From assembly GCA_900313355.1 (NCBI GenBank), contig OMQZ01000125.1:1-12222 (forward strand): 12,222 bases of DNA, read 5' to 3'. How positions within the stretch are numbered: position 1 is the stretch's first letter; each line of letters begins with the position of its first letter. This document shows, one piece after another, positions 1 to 7,033 of the stretch. Position numbers and translations under genes: made by a program. The notes under the pieces are model-generated. The model ran no database searches. It was not told the origin of the DNA and saw only the letters and a program-made list of their open reading frames with translations. Origin of the DNA: an uncultured Rhodospirillaceae bacterium (GTDB taxonomy: Bacteria > Pseudomonadota > Alphaproteobacteria > RF32 > CAG-239).

Positions 1-9
1 GATTTCAAG

Positions 10-75
10 CCGACAATAAGTCGGATTGGCAAGCGTAGCTTGGACGGAACGGAGATACCTCCAGCGTTAGCTGGA
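10..75. repeat. cluster of four small stem-loops at the lactate dehydrogenase 3' end
   Basis: Four short inverted repeats lie side by side. CCGAC (10-14) pairs with GTCGG (20-24). CAAGC (30-34) pairs with GCTTG (38-42). GGAG (51-54) pairs with CTCC (59-62). TCCAGC (60-65) pairs with GCTGGA (70-75). The last two overlap and exclude each other. The second and fourth share the pattern AGCG(T)TAGCT, so they may be related units. The last hairpin lies inside the 3' end of the minus-strand dehydrogenase gene: its loop holds the TAA stop (67-69) and its arm encodes the final Ser-Ser. There is no U-tract like that of an intrinsic terminator. It could be a dispersed palindromic repeat or a processing or stabilising 3' structure. 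The pairing is seen directly; the role is inferred. Confidence 0.5.
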
Positions 76-1038
76 TGGTTCTTCATCTAAAATATCTTTC
101 AAAGTTTGTGCTGATTTTCGAAGCTTTTCAGCTTCATCTTCGTTTAACTTAATCGGCACATGCGTTTCAACCCCGTCAATACCGACAATAGCCGGCATAC
201 TCAAGGATATCCCCTCAATTCCGTAATCACCGTGCATCATCGAAGATATCGGTAAAATAGATTTTTCATCGCGCATAATGGCCTCGCAAATACGCTTCAC
301 CGACATGGCGATGCCGTAATAAGTCGCCTTTTTCTTTTCGATAATCTCATAAGCACTGTTCTTAACATCATTTGCAATACGTTCCATAGCCTCTTCGTGA
401 TGAAAATGACCGCGCATTTCACAAAATCTGTTGAGTTCAATGCCTGAAACGTTGGCTGACGACCAGGCGGCAATTTCAGAATCTCCGTGTTCGCCGATAA
501 TAAAAGCATGAACACTTCGCGGATCAACGTTTAAGTGATTGCCGAGCTCGAATTTAAGACGAGCCGTGTCTAAAACCGTTCCGGAACCTAAAACGTGATT
601 TTCGGGCAGCCCTGAACATTTGATGGCAACAGTTGTCAAAATATCAACAGGGTTTGCAACCACAAGCAAAATGCCATGAAATCCGCTTTGTTTGATTTGG
701 GGCAGAATAGCCTTAAAAATGCTGATGTTTTTCTTTACCAAATCAAGCCTTGTTTCACCGGGTTTTTGATTTGCACCGGCGGTTAAAACAATAATTGAGG
801 CATCTTTAACATCATCATATGTTCCTGCGTAAATTTTAACAGGTTTTGCAAACGGTACGCCGTGGCTGATATCCAAAGCCTCACCTTCTGCTTTTGCTTG
901 ATCTGCATCAATCAAAACCATTTCAGAAAAAAGCCCCGATTGCATTAAAGCAAAGGCGCTCGCCGAACCGACAAACCCACACCCGATCACAGCGACTTTT
1001 CTTGACTGCTTAGAACAGATATTTTCATTTTCCATCAT
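67..1038 (-). CDS. ldh: NAD-dependent L-lactate dehydrogenase
   Basis: Cytoplasmic enzyme that reduces pyruvate to L-lactate and regenerates NAD+ in fermentation. The 323-residue product has the usual family length. A Rossmann motif IGCGFVGSA lies at about residues 18-26. The substrate loop NQKPGETR (about 90-97) carries Gln where malate dehydrogenases have Arg, which favours lactate over malate. DTAR (157-160) and the catalytic-histidine motif IGEHGDSE (181-188) are intact. The frame opens further upstream at 1083, but ATG 1038 is preferred because AAAGGA sits seven bases before it and the Rossmann strand then starts near residue 14. A second ATG follows at 1035. The gene is divergent from metG and alone on its strand here. 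The last codons fall inside a hairpin. The sequence looks like the fermentative type common in Firmicutes, so transfer is possible but not shown. Confidence 0.93.
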   Translation of the reverse strand: MMENENICSKQSRKVAVIGCGFVGSASAFALMQSGLFSEMVLIDADQAKAEGEALDISHGVPFAKPVKIYAGTYDDVKDASIIVLTAGANQKPGETRLDLVKKNISIFKAILPQIKQSGFHGILLVVANPVDILTTVAIKCSGLPENHVLGSGTVLDTARLKFELGNHLNVDPRSVHAFIIGEHGDSEIAAWSSANVSGIELNRFCEMRGHFHHEEAMERIANDVKNSAYEIIEKKKATYYGIAMSVKRICEAIMRDEKSILPISSMMHGDYGIEGISLSMPAIVGIDGVETHVPIKLNEDEAEKLRKSAQTLKDILDEEPSS

Positions 1039-1141
1039 ATTATTTCCTTTTTTTAATTTTTTTATTATGGGCAATGTAATCACTTTTATAAAAAAAGAAA
1101 GAGTTTTTTTGCGTTTTGCCTGTAATAATCTTAAAAATATG

Positions 1142-1169
1142 TTGAAGTTTTATCAAAACCGCATAAAAT
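1142..1169 (+). promoter_or_regulatory. candidate sigma-70 promoter for the metG operon
   Basis: A -35-like TTGAAG (1142-1147) and a -10-like TAAAAT (1164-1169) are 16 bases apart in the 175-base gap between the divergent ldh and metG genes. Transcription would start near 1176, giving a leader of about 38 bases. The match is moderate and the region is AT-rich, so chance is not excluded. For the opposite gene only a TATAAA (minus strand, 1085-1090) stands out, without a good -35. Confidence 0.4.
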
Positions 1170-1213
1170 AATGCCAAAACAAGAATAATAAAAACCGAAG
1201 GAGAAACTATAAA

Positions 1214-2911
1214 ATGAAAAAAATACTCATCACTTCCGCGCTTCCATACATCAACGGAGTGCCTCATTTGGGGCACATGGTCGGCTGTTTGCTTCCGTCT
1301 GACGTTTATGCAAGATTTATGCGCATGATGGGTGAAAACGTTTTATATATTGTCGGCACCGATGAACACGGAACGACCTCTGAAGTCGGCGCCTTAAAAG
1401 CCGGTATGGATGTCCAAAGTTATTGTGATATGAACCATAAGCGCCACTATCAAACCTACAAAGATTTTAACCTCTCGTTTGACTATTTCGGGCGCACCTC
1501 TTCTGAGCAAAATAAGGAAATCACTTATCAGATTTTTGAAGCTTTGGATAAAAACGGTTTTATTGAAGAGCGCACGGTCAAACAGGTTTATTCAATAGAT
1601 GATCAGATGTTTCTGGCAGATCGCTACATCACGGGCACTTGCCCATATTGCGGTTATGAAAAAGCGCGTGGCGACCAGTGCGAAAACTGCACAAAAGTTT
1701 TGGAACCGACCGATTTAATCAACCCCCAAAGCTCAATTTCCGGCTCAACAAATTTAGAGGTCAGAGAATCAAAACATCTGTTTTTGAACTTACCTAAAAT
1801 TGAACCAAAACTTAAAGATTGGCTTAAAACAAAAGAGGCTTTTTGGCCCGAAGTAGCTTATTCCATTGCCTTAAAATGGCTTAAAGAGGGCTTAGAGCCG
1901 CGTTGTATTACCCGTGATTTGAAATGGGGCTTTAAGGTGCCCAAAAAAGGTTATGAAGACAAAGTTTTTTATGTTTGGTTTGATGCCCCGATCGGCTATA
2001 TCGGCATTACAAAACAGTGGTCTGATGAAAAGCCATCGGAGCGTGATTGGAAAGACTGGTGGTTTGAGGACAATGATGTTTATTATGTGGAATTTATGGG
2101 CAAAGACAATGTGCCATATCATTCAATCACTTTTCCGGCAACGCTTTTGGGAACAGGTATGAACTTCAAAAAAGTTGATTATCTTAAAGGCTTCAGTTAC
2201 TTAACTTATGAAGGCGGAAAGTTTTCAAAATCTGAAAACAGAGGTGTTTTTGCTGGTGATGCCGTAAGCGAAATGCCCGCTGACTATTGGCGTTACTTTT
2301 TGATGAGCAATGTGCCCGAAAGCTCTGATTCAAGCTTTACATTTGATTTATTTTCCGGTGTCGTCAATAAGGATTTAAACGGTGTTTTAGGCAATTTTGT
2401 ATCACGTGTTTTGAAAATGACCTCATCAAAAATCGGAAACACCGTTCCCTCAGGCGGGGCGTGGACAGATTTGGAAAAAGAACTCGTCAAGAATTTACAA
2501 ACACATGTTGATTTATATTTCAAGTATTTCAAAGAGCTTGAGTTTAGAAAAGCGCTTGCAGAACTCCGCGCCGTTTGGGTGGAGGGCAACAACTATATTA
2601 CAGCCTCTGAGCCGTGGACTGTTATTAAAGAAAATCCCGAACGTGCCGGCAACATCTTAAATGTTTGTATCAATCTTATTCGCATTTTTGCGCTTTTAAC
2701 TTTCCCGATTATGCCTCAAACATCAGAAAATATGATGGCGCGTTTGAACTTAAAGATTGATGAACATAGCGGCCTCAAAGATTTCAACGTATCAAATGAA
2801 ATCACATTTTTCAAAGGCGGAGAACCGTTCGAGGTTGGCGAGCCCTTGTTTGAACGCATCACCCCTGAACGCTTGGAAGAATTAAAACAAAAATACGGGA
2901 GCGGTAAATAA
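1214..2911 (+). CDS. metG: methionyl-tRNA synthetase
   Basis: Class I aminoacyl-tRNA synthetase that charges tRNA-Met in the cytoplasm for initiation and elongation. In the 565-residue product, the HIGH signature reads HLGH (18-21) and the KMSKS signature reads KFSKS (336-340). A single zinc knuckle has C143, C146, C156 and C159. Residues 9-24 and the run YCGYEKARGDQC resemble alphaproteobacterial MetRS. The protein stops after the anticodon-binding helical domain and lacks the C-terminal tRNA-binding dimerisation domain of the longer E. coli enzyme, as is normal for this branch. ATG 1214 is supported by GAAGGAG at 1197-1203. It is the first gene of a probable operon: its TAA shares one base with the ATG of the next gene, suggesting translational coupling. 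Confidence 0.97.
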   Translation: MKKILITSALPYINGVPHLGHMVGCLLPSDVYARFMRMMGENVLYIVGTDEHGTTSEVGALKAGMDVQSYCDMNHKRHYQTYKDFNLSFDYFGRTSSEQNKEITYQIFEALDKNGFIEERTVKQVYSIDDQMFLADRYITGTCPYCGYEKARGDQCENCTKVLEPTDLINPQSSISGSTNLEVRESKHLFLNLPKIEPKLKDWLKTKEAFWPEVAYSIALKWLKEGLEPRCITRDLKWGFKVPKKGYEDKVFYVWFDAPIGYIGITKQWSDEKPSERDWKDWWFEDNDVYYVEFMGKDNVPYHSITFPATLLGTGMNFKKVDYLKGFSYLTYEGGKFSKSENRGVFAGDAVSEMPADYWRYFLMSNVPESSDSSFTFDLFSGVVNKDLNGVLGNFVSRVLKMTSSKIGNTVPSGGAWTDLEKELVKNLQTHVDLYFKYFKELEFRKALAELRAVWVEGNNYITASEPWTVIKENPERAGNILNVCINLIRIFALLTFPIMPQTSENMMARLNLKIDEHSGLKDFNVSNEITFFKGGEPFEVGEPLFERITPERLEELKQKYGSGK

Positions 2912-3711
2912 TGGAATTTGAAAGTTTAAGAAGCTTGCGCCTTCATGGATTTCCAAAGTTTTTGCACGGATTGTTTATGTTCATAACCTATCCGTTGCGA
3001 CATCCCTTTAAGTTTTTAATTTTGCTCGCTTTGTTGATTTTTTTGGCATATATCTTTGTTAACGAAGAAAATCCGAAATTGCTTGAAAAGGTGGATTTGA
3101 AAGAAAAGAGCGTTTTCAAAGAAACACCGGTGGCAGATGCTCAAACCGCGCCGAAAAAATTCGCTAAAAACTTTACACTCAAACACGCAGAACCTGTTAT
3201 ACCCGAAACAAAGGCTCTTGAGGCTGAAAAAGAAGCCCCTTCGGCCGAAGATGAGAAAAAATATCAGGTTTGGAACATAAAAACAAAAGAAGAAGCACCT
3301 TCTCCAAAAGCGCAACAGCCTGCAGAACAAATTGCCGAACCGAGCAAAACCGTTGATGAGCCGGCCAAAGAAATCTCTCAAGAGCCGTCTGAGAGTGAAG
3401 AATCTTCTCAAAAAGATATCTTAAATGAAACGGTGGAAGTTGTTTCCGGACACGCTGTTGTTTATGGCCCGAATGAAATTTATATCAAAAACACATATTT
3501 ATCTCTTGATGGCATATATACCGATCCGATTAAATATAATGTTGAAAAAGCAAGCCTTTATTTAAGAGAACTGATCAGTTCAGAGCCGATAGAGTGCTAT
3601 ATTGTTGATAAAAAACCGCAAGAAATCAGTTCGGCAATATGTTTCAAAAGCGGAAAAAATCTGAGTGAAGCCATGGTCGAGGGTGGCTTTGCTGACCGTG
3701 TAAAACGTTAG
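2911..3711 (+). CDS. membrane-anchored protein with degenerate thermonuclease-like (SNase) domain
   Basis: This 266-residue protein has three parts. A short N-terminus is followed by one transmembrane segment (about 34-50). A Lys/Glu/Pro/Ala-rich region (about 52-172) looks disordered. A C-terminal domain (about 175-263) has the outline of a staphylococcal-nuclease fold: GHAVVYGPNEIYIKN, LSLDGIYTDP, then ASLYLRELI and GKNLSEAMVEGGFA. In active SNase proteins the second motif is normally like VRLYGIDAPE and a GR pair precedes the last part. By eye the catalytic Arg, Glu and second Arg are replaced by about S198, P206 and I239, so nuclease activity is unlikely. The domain may bind a ligand or partner in the periplasm, and the linker would let it reach away from the inner membrane. 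The gene overlaps metG by one base and is followed closely by trkH. GGGAG (2897-2901) can serve as its ribosome site. The fold call is by motif resemblance only. Confidence 0.72.
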   Translation: MEFESLRSLRLHGFPKFLHGLFMFITYPLRHPFKFLILLALLIFLAYIFVNEENPKLLEKVDLKEKSVFKETPVADAQTAPKKFAKNFTLKHAEPVIPETKALEAEKEAPSAEDEKKYQVWNIKTKEEAPSPKAQQPAEQIAEPSKTVDEPAKEISQEPSESEESSQKDILNETVEVVSGHAVVYGPNEIYIKNTYLSLDGIYTDPIKYNVEKASLYLRELISSEPIECYIVDKKPQEISSAICFKSGKNLSEAMVEGGFADRVKR

Positions 3712-3720
3712 GAAAAAAAG

Positions 3721-5163
3721 ATGTGGCAACCGGTTTTAATGATTAATGGTTTTATCTTAAGCATTTTAGGCTTAAGTATGTTAATCCCCGCGGGGCTTGA
3801 TATGTATGATACGTCTTCCGACTGGTCGCCGTTTTTAACTTCATCTTTAATGACGCTTTTTATCGGATTGTCTCTGTTTTTAGCCAACAGGAGCAAAATA
3901 ACACAACTCAATTTGCGCCAAGGCTATTTAATCACATTTTGTTGTTGGGTGACGGTTTCTTTATTTTCATGTCTTCCGTTTATTTTAACAAATACAACGC
4001 CGGACATAACATCAGCCTTGTTTGAAAGCGTTTCAGGTGTGACGGCCACCGGTGCAACCATTATGACAGATGTTGAAATTTTGCCGCGTTCTGTGCTTTT
4101 GTGGCGCTCAATGCTCAATGGTTTGGGCGGAATAGGAATTGTTATTTTTGCCGTGGCGATGTTGCCGTTTTTAGGCATCGGCGGTATGCATATGTTTGAA
4201 CACGAAAGCAGTGACACAACAGACAAATTAATGCCGAAATTTATTGATATAGCTAAATGGATTTTAGCGGTGTATTTAAGTTTGGTGATGTTGTGCGCTG
4301 TATGCCTCTATTTTTGCGGAATGGGGCGTTTTGATGCTTTAAATCATGCCTTGTCGGCCGTTGCAACAGCCGGTTTTTCAACCAAAAATGACTCGATTGC
4401 CTATTTTAACAGTACCTCGATTGAAGCGGTTTTATCGCTGTTTATGGTCTTAGGGGCACTTCCGATGACATTTTACATTATATTGTTCAAAAAACACGAA
4501 GTTGATCCGCTCAGATCAGAGCAAATTAAATCTTTTTTGAAATCGGTTGTGGTCCTGAGCTTTGTTTTGGCGCTATATTTAGCTGCCAGCAATCATCTTC
4601 ACTTTTTCAAAGCGCTTCGCTTGAGCATTTTTAATGTGATTGCGGTCATAACGACAACGGGCTTATCCTCAGCAGATTATTTGGATTGGGGTGTATGGAC
4701 GGCTGTTTTCTTTACGCTTTTGTCCTTACACGGCGGATGCATCGGCTCAACGACAGGCTCGATAAAAGTGATGCGTTGGCAGGTCTTAAAATCTTATTTC
4801 AAGAAAGTTTTATTATCTTCAATTGAGCCGAACAGAGTTGTGCCGGTTAAAATCGGCGAAGTATCTATTTCAGATAAAGCTGTCAATTCTGTGTTTGTTT
4901 ATATTATGTCGTTTTTAGGGTCTATTGCGGTTGTTGCTGTTTTACTCAATCTTTTAGGATATGATTTCACGACATCTGTGACGGCAGCTGTTTCGAGTGT
5001 GACAAATACGGGACCGGGGGCGGCAAAAGCAATCAGCGCATCCGGAAATTTTGCGTTTTTCTCATCATCTGCGAAATATATTTTATGCTTTGCAATGATT
5101 TTAGGTCGTTTGGAAATCATGACCGTTTTGGTTGTCTTAAACAAATCTTTTTGGAAAAGATAG
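3721..5163 (+). CDS. trkH: Trk-type potassium uptake protein, membrane subunit
   Basis: Inner-membrane K+ uptake subunit of the TrkH/KtrB family, 480 residues, with many hydrophobic segments. The four pore loops are visible with their filter glycines: SGVTATGAT (G111), VATAGFST (G218), ITTTGLSS (G314) and VTNTGPGA (G431). GGCIGSTTGSIKVMRWQ (338-354) is the conserved stretch before the fourth repeat. The family normally works with a cytoplasmic NAD/ATP-binding regulator (TrkA or KtrA), which is not in this window. ATG 3721 is chosen because AGGA (3710-3713), overlapping the previous stop, lies seven bases upstream. It is the last gene of the metG operon and ends 12 bases from the convergent RHH gene. 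I see no hairpin terminator between them. Confidence 0.95.
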   Translation: MWQPVLMINGFILSILGLSMLIPAGLDMYDTSSDWSPFLTSSLMTLFIGLSLFLANRSKITQLNLRQGYLITFCCWVTVSLFSCLPFILTNTTPDITSALFESVSGVTATGATIMTDVEILPRSVLLWRSMLNGLGGIGIVIFAVAMLPFLGIGGMHMFEHESSDTTDKLMPKFIDIAKWILAVYLSLVMLCAVCLYFCGMGRFDALNHALSAVATAGFSTKNDSIAYFNSTSIEAVLSLFMVLGALPMTFYIILFKKHEVDPLRSEQIKSFLKSVVVLSFVLALYLAASNHLHFFKALRLSIFNVIAVITTTGLSSADYLDWGVWTAVFFTLLSLHGGCIGSTTGSIKVMRWQVLKSYFKKVLLSSIEPNRVVPVKIGEVSISDKAVNSVFVYIMSFLGSIAVVAVLLNLLGYDFTTSVTAAVSSVTNTGPGAAKAISASGNFAFFSSSAKYILCFAMILGRLEIMTVLVVLNKSFWKR

Positions 5164-5175
5164 AAGACATTAAAA

Positions 5176-5379
5176 CTATTTTTTTATTTCTTCTAAAATA
5201 TAAACCCTGATAGCAGAAGAAAGGTTGCTTTTTTGGCGAGAGGCATCAATTTCTGTGACAAGATCGTTAATACTCTTCTTCTTTTTTTGAGAAATTTCTT
5301 TTAAGGCCGCATAAAATTCTTCTTCCAAAGTAATGCTTGTCATATGTCGGCCACCGATTAAAACGGATATCTTTTTCAT
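5176..5379 (-). CDS. small ribbon-helix-helix protein (RHH_4 type)
   Basis: The 67-residue protein matches the alphaproteobacterial RHH_4 pattern. A strand with TSITLEEEFYAALKEIS (14-30) is followed by a helix beginning SINDLVTEIDASR (36-48) and by NLSSAIRVYILEEI (52-65). Ribbon-helix-helix dimers usually bind DNA through the paired beta-strands, so a small regulator is likely; its target is unknown. ATG 5379 abuts the TAA of sspB with no spacing, with CGGAAAA in the sspB end as ribosome site. M13 could be an alternative start, but RHH_4 proteins usually have residues before the GRH/GHR-T-S motif, so the longer form is favoured. Pairing with sspB is familiar in alphaproteobacteria. It is the last gene of its operon. 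Confidence 0.83.
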   Translation of the reverse strand: MKKISVLIGGRHMTSITLEEEFYAALKEISQKKKKSINDLVTEIDASRQKSNLSSAIRVYILEEIKK

Positions 5380-5844
5380 TTATTTTTTCCGAAAATTGTC
5401 AATAGAAATCACTTCGGCAGGAGCAGAAGGCTCCTTTTTTGGGACTTGTTCAACATCCATGTCTTCAAGTTTTGAAACGCGTTCGGCCATTTCAAAACTC
5501 AAACCGAATTTTGCAAACGGATCGGCAAAATAAGTAATGGCGCTGAACGGAACCACGAGCGTATAAGGCACCCCGCCAAAGACCAAAACAACGGAAAACT
5601 TATCTTCTGTGACAACAAGGTCCGAAAATTGATGTTGAAGAACGATCGTCATATTTTCGGGATATTGAATTTTGAGCATTTTAGGCAACACAACATCAGC
5701 GACATTGGTCTTAAAGGTGATGTAAAAATGATTTTCACCCGGCAACCCCTGCGCTGATGCAATTTTTAGTGCATCTCGCACAACTCCGAGCAAATTTTTG
5801 CTGATAAGCTTGTCGTAATTTATTTCATCTAAAAAATCTGTCAT
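5380..5844 (-). CDS. sspB: SspB-family ClpXP protease adaptor (alphaproteobacterial type)
   Basis: Cytoplasmic adaptor that in this family tethers ssrA-tagged proteins and selected regulators to ClpX for degradation. The 154-residue protein has INYDKLISKNLLGVVRDAL (8-26) at the start. The core includes FYITFKT (40-46), MTIVLQHQFSDLVV (65-78) and YTLVVPFSAITYFADPF (94-110), the last close to the usual alpha-type signature. A variable acidic, Pro/Ala-rich linker leads to a C-terminal tail EVISIDNFRKK, the expected ClpX-docking motif. ATG 5844 follows the stop of the upstream gene by nine bases, with AGGG overlapping that stop. It is the third gene of a four-gene minus-strand operon; its upstream partners are envelope proteins. 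Confidence 0.93.
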   Translation of the reverse strand: MTDFLDEINYDKLISKNLLGVVRDALKIASAQGLPGENHFYITFKTNVADVVLPKMLKIQYPENMTIVLQHQFSDLVVTEDKFSVVLVFGGVPYTLVVPFSAITYFADPFAKFGLSFEMAERVSKLEDMDVEQVPKKEPSAPAEVISIDNFRKK

Positions 5845-5853
5845 ATCAAAGCC

Positions 5854-6345
5854 CTAAATCTCAATAGCATAAATATCTTTGACACGCCAGCCGTCGCCAA
5901 GCGGTGTCAAAACATATATAATGCGTCCTTGGCAAAGCCCGAACCATTTGCCGTTACAGGTGCTGTCAGTATGGAGCTCAATTAAATCAGGGTTGATTTG
6001 TTTGATTTTCACAATTTGAAAACTCATTTCACTCGGGCGTTCCAAAGCTTCATCTGTCATAAAAATAAATTTTGGAAGTTTGGAATCTCTACAGCCGTTA
6101 AAATCAGGATTAAGCGTGCATTTAATAGCAAACTCAACGGCACAAGCCATCGGTGAATTTAACTTACACGTTGAGGGAAGTTTATCCGCTTTATAAACAT
6201 AAACTTTGTCCTCAAAATTTTTGGAAGCCACATTCGGGTTCAAATCGCTGACGATAATCGGCTCCGAAGTTCTGGTCTTCCATGCATAAAGAACCACCAA
6301 AATAAGAATCATGAAAATAAAAGAAATGGCAATCTTTTTATACAT
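5854..6345 (-). CDS. uncharacterised membrane-anchored protein with six cysteines
   Basis: I do not recognise this 163-residue protein. A short positive N-terminus (MYKK) leads into one hydrophobic segment (about 5-21), either a signal anchor or an uncleaved signal, with no AxA cleavage site or lipobox. The rest, about 140 residues, should face the periplasm. It holds six cysteines (60, 68, 76, 85, 130, 138), an even number fitting three disulfides. The C-terminus has the pattern of a mixed beta domain: LIELHTDSTCNGKW (121-134), then GRIIYVLTPLGDGWRVKDIY (140-159). ATG 6345 is supported by AAAGGA overlapping the stop of the preceding gene, four bases away. It lies between a beta-barrel gene and sspB in one operon. 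An envelope-assembly or sensing role is possible but only from context. Confidence 0.75.
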   Translation of the reverse strand: MYKKIAISFIFMILILVVLYAWKTRTSEPIIVSDLNPNVASKNFEDKVYVYKADKLPSTCKLNSPMACAVEFAIKCTLNPDFNGCRDSKLPKFIFMTDEALERPSEMSFQIVKIKQINPDLIELHTDSTCNGKWFGLCQGRIIYVLTPLGDGWRVKDIYAIEI

Positions 6346-6349
6346 TTAC

Positions 6350-6901
6350 TTAATCCTTTACAAAGTTATATCTCAAACCGAAAGTATATTCGGCCATATG
6401 GTCAATATTTGAGATATGATCAAAGTTGATATATCTGGCAATGGCGCGAACAGAAATATTGGAGCTGATTTGGTAAATCAAACCGCCGCCGAAACGATAA
6501 CCATAACCTTCATCCGTTGTCCGGCCGGTTGAAAGCGTTTTTTCTTTCAAAAGATAGAATCCCGCACCGGCTGTAACAAAAGCCTTAAACCTTAAAAGTT
6601 GCGGAGAATAAGCGAACAAATCCAATCCATAAGCGCGATAAGAGGTTTTATATTTTTCCGTATTGCTTAATTTTTTTGTTTCGCGCCCGACCTGTTGATA
6701 AAAAATTTCAGTGCCGAAATAGGGATTATAACTTGTGCCTAAGTTAATATTTGCGCCGTAATATTGAGGGCGAAGATTTTGAGCCTTTGCCTTATTAAAT
6801 ACCCCGTCGATACCTAAATAAGGAACATAGACATTTTCGGCTTTGGCCGCATTATTAATTGATAAAAGTCCCAAAAGTGCGATTAAAAAATATTTATTCA
6901 T
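6350..6901 (-). CDS. outer-membrane beta-barrel protein (OmpA/OmpW-like barrel)
   Basis: The 183-residue precursor has a signal peptide, MNKYFLIALLGLLSINNAAKA, with cleavage expected after A21 (AKA|EN). The mature part alternates polar and aromatic residues as in a small eight-stranded barrel: VYVPYLGIDGVF, YYGANINLGTSYNPYFGTEI, FKAFVTAGAGFYLL, YGYRFGGGLIYQ, ISVRAIARYINF, and the closing strand AEYTFGLRYNF. It should sit in the outer membrane; the ligand or role is unknown. ATG 6901 has AAAGAAAGG upstream at suitable spacing. It is the first gene of the minus-strand operon, so the promoter must lie in 6902-7033. Two TATAAA -10 candidates (minus strand, 6925-6930 and 6936-6941) are seen, but neither has a convincing -35. 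Confidence 0.85.
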   Translation of the reverse strand: MNKYFLIALLGLLSINNAAKAENVYVPYLGIDGVFNKAKAQNLRPQYYGANINLGTSYNPYFGTEIFYQQVGRETKKLSNTEKYKTSYRAYGLDLFAYSPQLLRFKAFVTAGAGFYLLKEKTLSTGRTTDEGYGYRFGGGLIYQISSNISVRAIARYINFDHISNIDHMAEYTFGLRYNFVKD

Positions 6902-6982
6902 ATTTTAAGCCTTTCTTTAATTGATTTATAACCTTTTTATATCATAATCAAACAAAAATAAAGTAAAATTTTGCTTTAATCC

Positions 6983-7011
6983 TTGTTGCTGAAATATTTT
7001 TATGCTACAAT
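6983..7011 (+). promoter_or_regulatory. extended -10 promoter for the prepilin-like gene
   Basis: TTGTTG (6983-6988) and TACAAT (7006-7011) are separated by exactly 17 bases, and TGC immediately before the -10 gives an extended -10 (TGnTACAAT). The start point would be near 7018, only about 16 bases before the ATG at 7034. The leader would hold little more than the AAAGG ribosome site. The fit to a sigma-70 promoter is good. It also argues against the upstream TTG at 6983 as a start codon. Confidence 0.62.
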
Positions 7012-7033
7012 CAAGAAAAGAAAGGGTTTTGAA

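Noticed and set aside
1039..1083. 15-residue N-terminal extension of lactate dehydrogenase
   Set aside because: The ATG at 1038 has a proper ribosome site at the right distance, and the extension has no counterpart in the family.
3016..3411. Minus-strand open frame of 131 codons opposite the linker of the nuclease-like protein
   Set aside because: It is a shadow of the Lys/Glu-rich linker on the other strand, giving a Phe/Arg-rich translation with no motif or ribosome site.
6983..7033. TTG start giving a 17-residue longer prepilin
   Set aside because: It coincides with the -35 box of a good promoter, and the shorter ATG has its own ribosome site and a normal short basic leader.
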